Program-made: the position numbers and the translations under genes | Shown here: piece by piece, positions 13,503 through 17,434 of the stretch | Numbering within the stretch: the first letter of the stretch is position 1 | How the letters are laid out: each line of letters begins with the position of its first letter | Source of the DNA: an actinobacterium acAMD-2 | GTDB lineage: Bacteria; Actinomycetota; Actinomycetes; UBA12327 | NCBI GenBank assembly: GCA_000754455.1 | Contig: JNSE01000004.1 | Location: 4,585-22,018, forward strand | Length of the DNA stretch: 17,434 nt | Direction of reading: 5' to 3' | The notes under the pieces: model-generated | Database searches by the model: none | What the model was told of the DNA's origin: nothing | What the model saw: only the letters and a program-made list of their open reading frames with translations

Positions 13503-14893
13503 GCCTTATCACCACCCACGAGGGCTTGGGCAACGACTTCGAGTCCGATGCCGCGTGAGGCTTTGATCAAAACCACATCTCCTGGTTGTACAAGTTCGAG
13601 AGCTTTACGTATGGCCAGCGGGGCGCTGTCAACTCGGCTAATCACTTCTGGTGACAAACCAGCGGACACTGCACCACTTTCAATGGGCTCGGAAACTGAA
13701 CCTACCGCGATTACCCAGGCGGGCGTGGCGTTGGCGACGGCGGTTCCTAGATCAACATGGGCTTGATTGGACTGGTCCCCTAGTTCCAACATCTCGCCCA
13801 CGACAACTCCCAGACGCCCATCACCTGCGATATCTCGTGCGGCCACGAGGGCAGCTGACATGGACTCTGGGTTGGCGTTGTAGGCATCGTTGATGACGGT
13901 GACATCGTTCACAGCCTGCTCAACTTGCATCCGCCATGGGCTGCGCGGACCGGCTTGACTCAGGGCCTCGGCTACAGCATGAGGACTGATACCCAGCGAG
14001 ATCGCGGTGGCAGCAACGGCCAAGGCGTTGGACACCTGGTGTCGACCGGCGACTTTCAGCGAGACCCGCTCACTCGCCAAGCCGGAAATAAGTAGATCAA
14101 ACTGCGCGCACCCATTCGTTCCCACGATCACGTTTTCAGCGCTCACGAGTGCATCTCTTGAATCACCAAAGTAGACACAGCGAGCTTTGGTCACAGCCGT
14201 CATAGCTCGCACCCGCTCGTCATCGCTATTGAGAATGGCAATTCCATCCGCAGGCAATGTTGCAACGACTTCGGATTTGGCTCGTGCTGTGGTTTCTAAG
14301 TCGCCAAATTCCCCTAAGTGAGCAGCGCCTACATTCAAGACCATTCCGACTTGCGGTTGCGCAATGGAACACAACAACGCCAGGTGACCCACTCCGCGTG
14401 CACCCATTTCCAAAACCAGATACTTCGTATTCAGATTTGCCCGTAAAACGGTCAGCGGAAATCCCAATTCATTATTGAAGGATCCTGGCGGCGCCACGGT
14501 TTCGCCCGCGGCTTCCAGAACGCTGGCCAACAAGTCCTTGGTCGACGTCTTTCCAGAGGACCCTGTCAAGCCAATGATGGTGCAGGTTGACTGCAGGGCT
14601 CGTGCATTGTGCCGAGCTAGCGCCGACACCGCTTCTAACATGTTGCTCACAACAACATGCGGTGCAGCGACCGGGCGGGTCACTAACGAAAGCACCGCTC
14701 CATTGCTCATGGCTTGGTCGACGAAGTCATGACCATCAAGAGTTTCACCCTCGAAGGCAACAAACAGGTCTCCGGGTGAAAGGTCACGCGAATCTATTCG
14801 AGCAATGCCTGTCACGACCAATTCCGGATCGGTCCCCTGCCCTAGTCGTCCCTGCGTGATCGCGGCAATCTCGGAAGCTCTTAGAGCAATCAC
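13499..14893 (-). CDS. murF: UDP-N-acetylmuramoyl-tripeptide--D-alanyl-D-alanine ligase
   Basis: This cytoplasmic ligase adds the D-Ala-D-Ala dipeptide and completes the UDP-MurNAc-pentapeptide. The 464 residues include the N-terminal domain with DSRDLSPGDLFVAFEGE (34-50), the ATP loop LTGSSGKTSTKD (109-120), the MurF-specific PPGSFNNELGFPLTVL (135-150), the central-domain segment EMGARGVGHLALL, and the C-terminal NDAYNANPESMSAAL motif followed by VVGEMLELGD. The start is GTG at 14893, overlapping the murE TGA as GTGA; GGTGGTGA lies just upstream as ribosome binding site. The 3' end overlaps mraY in the same way. Confidence 0.97.
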   Translation of the reverse strand: MIALRASEIAAITQGRLGQGTDPELVVTGIARIDSRDLSPGDLFVAFEGETLDGHDFVDQAMSNGAVLSLVTRPVAAPHVVVSNMLEAVSALARHNARALQSTCTIIGLTGSSGKTSTKDLLASVLEAAGETVAPPGSFNNELGFPLTVLRANLNTKYLVLEMGARGVGHLALLCSIAQPQVGMVLNVGAAHLGEFGDLETTARAKSEVVATLPADGIAILNSDDERVRAMTAVTKARCVYFGDSRDALVSAENVIVGTNGCAQFDLLISGLASERVSLKVAGRHQVSNALAVAATAISLGISPHAVAEALSQAGPRSPWRMQVEQAVNDVTVINDAYNANPESMSAALVAARDIAGDGRLGVVVGEMLELGDQSNQAHVDLGTAVANATPAWVIAVGSVSEPIESGAVSAGLSPEVISRVDSAPLAIRKALELVQPGDVVLIKASRGIGLEVVAQALVGGDKA

Positions 14894-16422
14894 TGGTCAC
14901 CACCCAAAGCGCGACGAAGGGCTGCACGATCGTCAAAAGGCGTGACAACTCCGGCAACTTCCTGGCCGGTTTCATGCCCCTTGCCCAGGACGGCTACCAG
15001 TCCATCGGGACCGGCCAAGTCAACTGCTTGTTGGATTGCGGCTTGACGATCAGCAACATTGACCAAAGAAGCAGAAGCATTGGCACTGGCAGCGCCCGTC
15101 ATGACGGCCGCACGGATGATGGCTGGGTCTTCACTTCGCGGATTGTCGTCGGTGATCACCACAACGTCGGCCCACCGAGCCGCTGCAGCGCCCATGAGCG
15201 GACGCTTAAATGCATCCCTGTCCCCACCACACCCAATGACTACAACCAACTTGCGCTGGGTGCCAGCTAAAGAGCGCAACTCAGATACAACCTGCTCAAC
15301 AGCGTCGGGGGTATGCGCGTAATCAACAAAACCTTCGATGGGGTTTTCTCGAACTTGAACAGGTTCAAGTCGGCCAGGGACGCTGCTCACTGATGAAATA
15401 CCTGCGATCGCTAGATCCGCACTGACTCCAACGCTTACTGCTAACTGTTGAGCCAAGACTGCATTGAGGACGTTCCACGATCCGGCTAACTGCGTGACGA
15501 CCTCTACTTCATCAGCGGTCGATTTCACCGTAGCCGAGTTCCCTCCGCCGGCATTCACTCTGAACGTCACATCACTGCCGTCACCGGACACGTTGGTGTC
15601 GCGAATAACGGTCAAGGGAATCTGAGCCAGCCCCATGAGCGAGCGACTCCACAATTGGGAGTCGTCGTTGAGCAGGAGTACCACTCCCTGGCGAGCATGG
15701 ATGGGAGTGAAGGCTAATGCTTTCGCGGCGAGGTAATTCTCCATCGTGTGATGAAAGTCAAGATGGTCTTGCGACAGATTGGTAAAACCCATGGAATCAA
15801 AGATGACCCCATTGACTCGACCCATGACTAAGGCATGACTCGAGACTTCCATGACCACCGCATCAACTCCGCGTTCCTTCATCACCGCCAAGAGCGCGAA
15901 CAAGTCCGTTGCCTCAGGAGTGGTACGGATACTCGCAACGGATTCGCCATCGATAGTGGTGGTAATCGTCCCGATCAGACCGGTTGTTCGCCCAGCGGCT
16001 CGCAATGCCGCATCAAGCAAGTACGCCGTGGTTGTCTTCCCATTCGTCCCGGTAATTCCCACCATGGTCATGGACTCGGCTGGATTGCCATAGATCATGG
16101 ATGAAGCCGCACCAAGGACCTGGCGAACGTCGGGGACAACAATGCAAGAAAGGCCTACTGCATCGGCAACCGCAGCACCGACCTCATCTGTCAGCACCGC
16201 AACAGCGCCATTGGCCATCGCCTCCTCGATGAACTCAGATCCGTGAAATCGTGCCCCAGCGAACGCGACATACACATCACCATCGTGAACAGCGCGTGAG
16301 TCGTGGGTGATTCCGCTGACCTGAACGTCAGCCCCTCGCCGACTTCCTGAGACAGCACCTGCCACCTCTGAGAGCAAAACACCTGAGGTGGTGGGGCGTA
16401 AGGAACTAGCGGTCACAGACAT
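14890..16422 (-). CDS. murE: UDP-N-acetylmuramoyl-L-alanyl-D-glutamate--2,6-diaminopimelate ligase
   Basis: This cytoplasmic ligase adds the third residue of the stem peptide. The 510-residue protein has the N-terminal UDP-binding domain (HDSRAVHDGDVYVAFAG, 40-56), the ATP loop ITGTNGKTTT (123-132), EVSSHAL (192-198), the NLSQDHLDFH segment, a likely carbamylated lysine K234 in LAAKALAF, and the C-terminal FVDYAHTPDAVE and GCGGDRDAFKRP. The amino-acid selecting motif is DNPR at 426-429, the form seen in enzymes that use meso-diaminopimelate rather than lysine, so the cell wall is probably of the A1-gamma type. ATG at 16422 is preceded by AGGGGG with 4 bases between. It lies 43 bases after ftsI and couples into murF. 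Confidence 0.98.
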   Translation of the reverse strand: MSVTASSLRPTTSGVLLSEVAGAVSGSRRGADVQVSGITHDSRAVHDGDVYVAFAGARFHGSEFIEEAMANGAVAVLTDEVGAAVADAVGLSCIVVPDVRQVLGAASSMIYGNPAESMTMVGITGTNGKTTTAYLLDAALRAAGRTTGLIGTITTTIDGESVASIRTTPEATDLFALLAVMKERGVDAVVMEVSSHALVMGRVNGVIFDSMGFTNLSQDHLDFHHTMENYLAAKALAFTPIHARQGVVLLLNDDSQLWSRSLMGLAQIPLTVIRDTNVSGDGSDVTFRVNAGGGNSATVKSTADEVEVVTQLAGSWNVLNAVLAQQLAVSVGVSADLAIAGISSVSSVPGRLEPVQVRENPIEGFVDYAHTPDAVEQVVSELRSLAGTQRKLVVVIGCGGDRDAFKRPLMGAAAARWADVVVITDDNPRSEDPAIIRAAVMTGAASANASASLVNVADRQAAIQQAVDLAGPDGLVAVLGKGHETGQEVAGVVTPFDDRAALRRALGGDQ

Positions 16423-16465
16423 AGTGCCCCCTACTTCGCAACGACGAGGTTGGGGAACGCCATCA

Positions 16466-17434
16466 TCACCAAGTCAACTTCAAGGCGGGGGCCTTGGACC
16501 CAGTTGGCGGAATGCGCTGATCCTGAAGTGCAAACGACATCACGCGCTTAAACACCGGCCCACCCAGCATGCCTCCGTAGTGACCGCGCTTGGGTGCTTG
16601 CAACGTCACGGAAACCACGAGTTGTGGGTTATCCGCCGGAGCAAAACCGATGAAGGATGCGGTGTAACCGCGGTAGCAACCACAGGCTGGATCCACGCGG
16701 TTAGCAGTTCCCGTCTTACCTGCAACCCGGTACCCAGGAATGCGGGCCATGGGAGCGGTTCCGCCATCACTCACCACTGATTCGAGCATGTCCGTGACCG
16801 TGCGAGCGGTCGCAGGTGAAACCACCTCAACGCGACGCGATTGCGCAGCCTCAACAAACTTGCCATCGTTCCCCGTTGTGCCGGCAACCAAGCGAGGCTC
16901 AACGCGTACACCGCCATTAGCAATCGTGGCGAACACCGATGTGGCTTGAATCGAGTTCAGCGACAATCCCTGACCAAAGGCGATGGTGGGAAAGGACGTC
17001 CCCGACCAATTCTTCAGGGCGGGTAGCAGTCCGCGACTTTCACCGGGGAAGTTCAACCCACTGGGTTCGGCAATTCCAAACTTCTTGAGATAGCTGTACA
17101 GCGTCTTTGCACCGATCTTTTCGGAAGCTTGAATCGTTCCAATGTTGCTCGACTTCGCAAGAACCCCGGCAAAGGTCAGGCGCAGCGTGCCGTGCTTTTC
17201 GCTGTCATTAAAGGTGCTTCCACCACGAACCAACACCGGCGGCACCGTGATCTTGGAATTGGCCTTCAGCTTTCCTTCTTCAATCACGGCAGCTGCCGTC
17301 ATGATCTTGCTGGTAGAGCCCGGTTCGTAAATATCGGTGACCGCACGATTGCCACGCAAGGAACCCTTACTCGCGGAAGGCTTGTTGGGATTAAACGTCG
17401 GCGCTGTCGCCATCGCCAAAATATTTCCCGTCCG
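16466..17434 (-). CDS. ftsI: Penicillin-binding protein FtsI (PBP3) transpeptidase domain, C-terminal part (5' end outside window)
   Basis: The frame is open from the right edge of the window (RTGNILAMATAPTFNPN) to TGA at 16468-16466, 322 codons; a second in-frame TGA follows directly. The visible part is the D,D-transpeptidase domain of a class B PBP that cross-links septal peptidoglycan with FtsW. Counting from the edge, the catalytic S40 and K43 form the SxxK motif in YEPGSTSK, SSN is at 95-97 and KTG is at 240-242 (RVAGKTGTAN). A CGC cysteine pair follows in DPACGCYRGYTASF, which other actinobacterial FtsI proteins also show. No PASTA domain is present at the C terminus. The TTG and ATG codons near 17411-17419 are internal. 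Location immediately before murE supports FtsI over other class B PBPs. Confidence 0.95.
   Translation of the reverse strand, partial: RTGNILAMATAPTFNPNKPSASKGSLRGNRAVTDIYEPGSTSKIMTAAAVIEEGKLKANSKITVPPVLVRGGSTFNDSEKHGTLRLTFAGVLAKSSNIGTIQASEKIGAKTLYSYLKKFGIAEPSGLNFPGESRGLLPALKNWSGTSFPTIAFGQGLSLNSIQATSVFATIANGGVRVEPRLVAGTTGNDGKFVEAAQSRRVEVVSPATARTVTDMLESVVSDGGTAPMARIPGYRVAGKTGTANRVDPACGCYRGYTASFIGFAPADNPQLVVSVTLQAPKRGHYGGMLGGPVFKRVMSFALQDQRIPPTGSKAPALKLTW

Noticed and set aside
16423..16465. CCCC/GGGGG complementarity in the ftsI-murE gap that could mask the murE ribosome binding site
   Set aside because: The pairing is only 4-5 bases, with no further stem; chance occurrence is likely.
17411..17419. 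TTG or ATG near the right edge as a start for the PBP gene
   Set aside because: The frame continues to the window edge with residues (RTGNILAMATAP) conserved inside class B PBPs, so the gene is truncated by the window rather than starting here.

Overview
The window carries most of an actinobacterial division and cell-wall (dcw) cluster. Fifteen of its seventeen genes lie on the minus strand with tight spacing. The order in the direction of transcription (high to low coordinate) is ftsI (3' part), murE, murF, mraY, murD, ftsW, murG, murC, ftsQ, an alpha/beta hydrolase gene, ftsZ, pgeF (yfiH), yggS, sepF, yggT and divIVA. A plus-strand isoleucyl-tRNA synthetase gene (3' part) converges on divIVA. 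The presence of sepF, yggT and divIVA after ftsZ, an actinobacterial FtsZ start and C-terminal peptide, and a proline-rich Wag31-type DivIVA point to Actinomycetia. Base composition looks only moderately GC-rich (one 60-base line counted by hand gave about 57%), below Streptomyces or Mycobacterium. This would fit a small-genome, possibly aquatic, actinobacterium, but the species cannot be named from the window.

Layout: 1-1221 ileS 3' part (+). 1215-1238 is a perfect inverted repeat between the two convergent genes. 1242-5580 is the ftsZ-pgeF-yggS-sepF-yggT-divIVA segment (-). 5581-5729 is the largest intergenic gap; it holds a candidate ftsZ promoter and several short repeats. 5730-6518 is a gene for a serine alpha/beta hydrolase that is not part of the canonical dcw set and sits between ftsQ and ftsZ. 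6524-16422 is a compact ftsQ-to-murE block (-), in which most neighbours overlap by 4 bases as ATGA or GTGA. 16466-17434 is the 3' part of the ftsI transpeptidase gene (-). No stretch longer than 149 bases is without a gene. I found no tRNA, rRNA, CRISPR array or insertion sequence.

Function: MurE, MurF, MurC and MurD build the UDP-MurNAc-pentapeptide, with a DNPR motif in MurE indicating meso-diaminopimelate. MraY and MurG make lipid I and lipid II. FtsW and FtsI polymerise and cross-link at the septum, with FtsQ as scaffold. FtsZ forms the ring and SepF anchors it to the membrane. PgeF probably removes mis-incorporated precursors, YggS handles pyridoxal phosphate, and DivIVA organises polar growth. 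The least expected feature is the hydrolase gene, which starts 5 bases after the ftsQ stop and is therefore probably co-expressed with the division genes.
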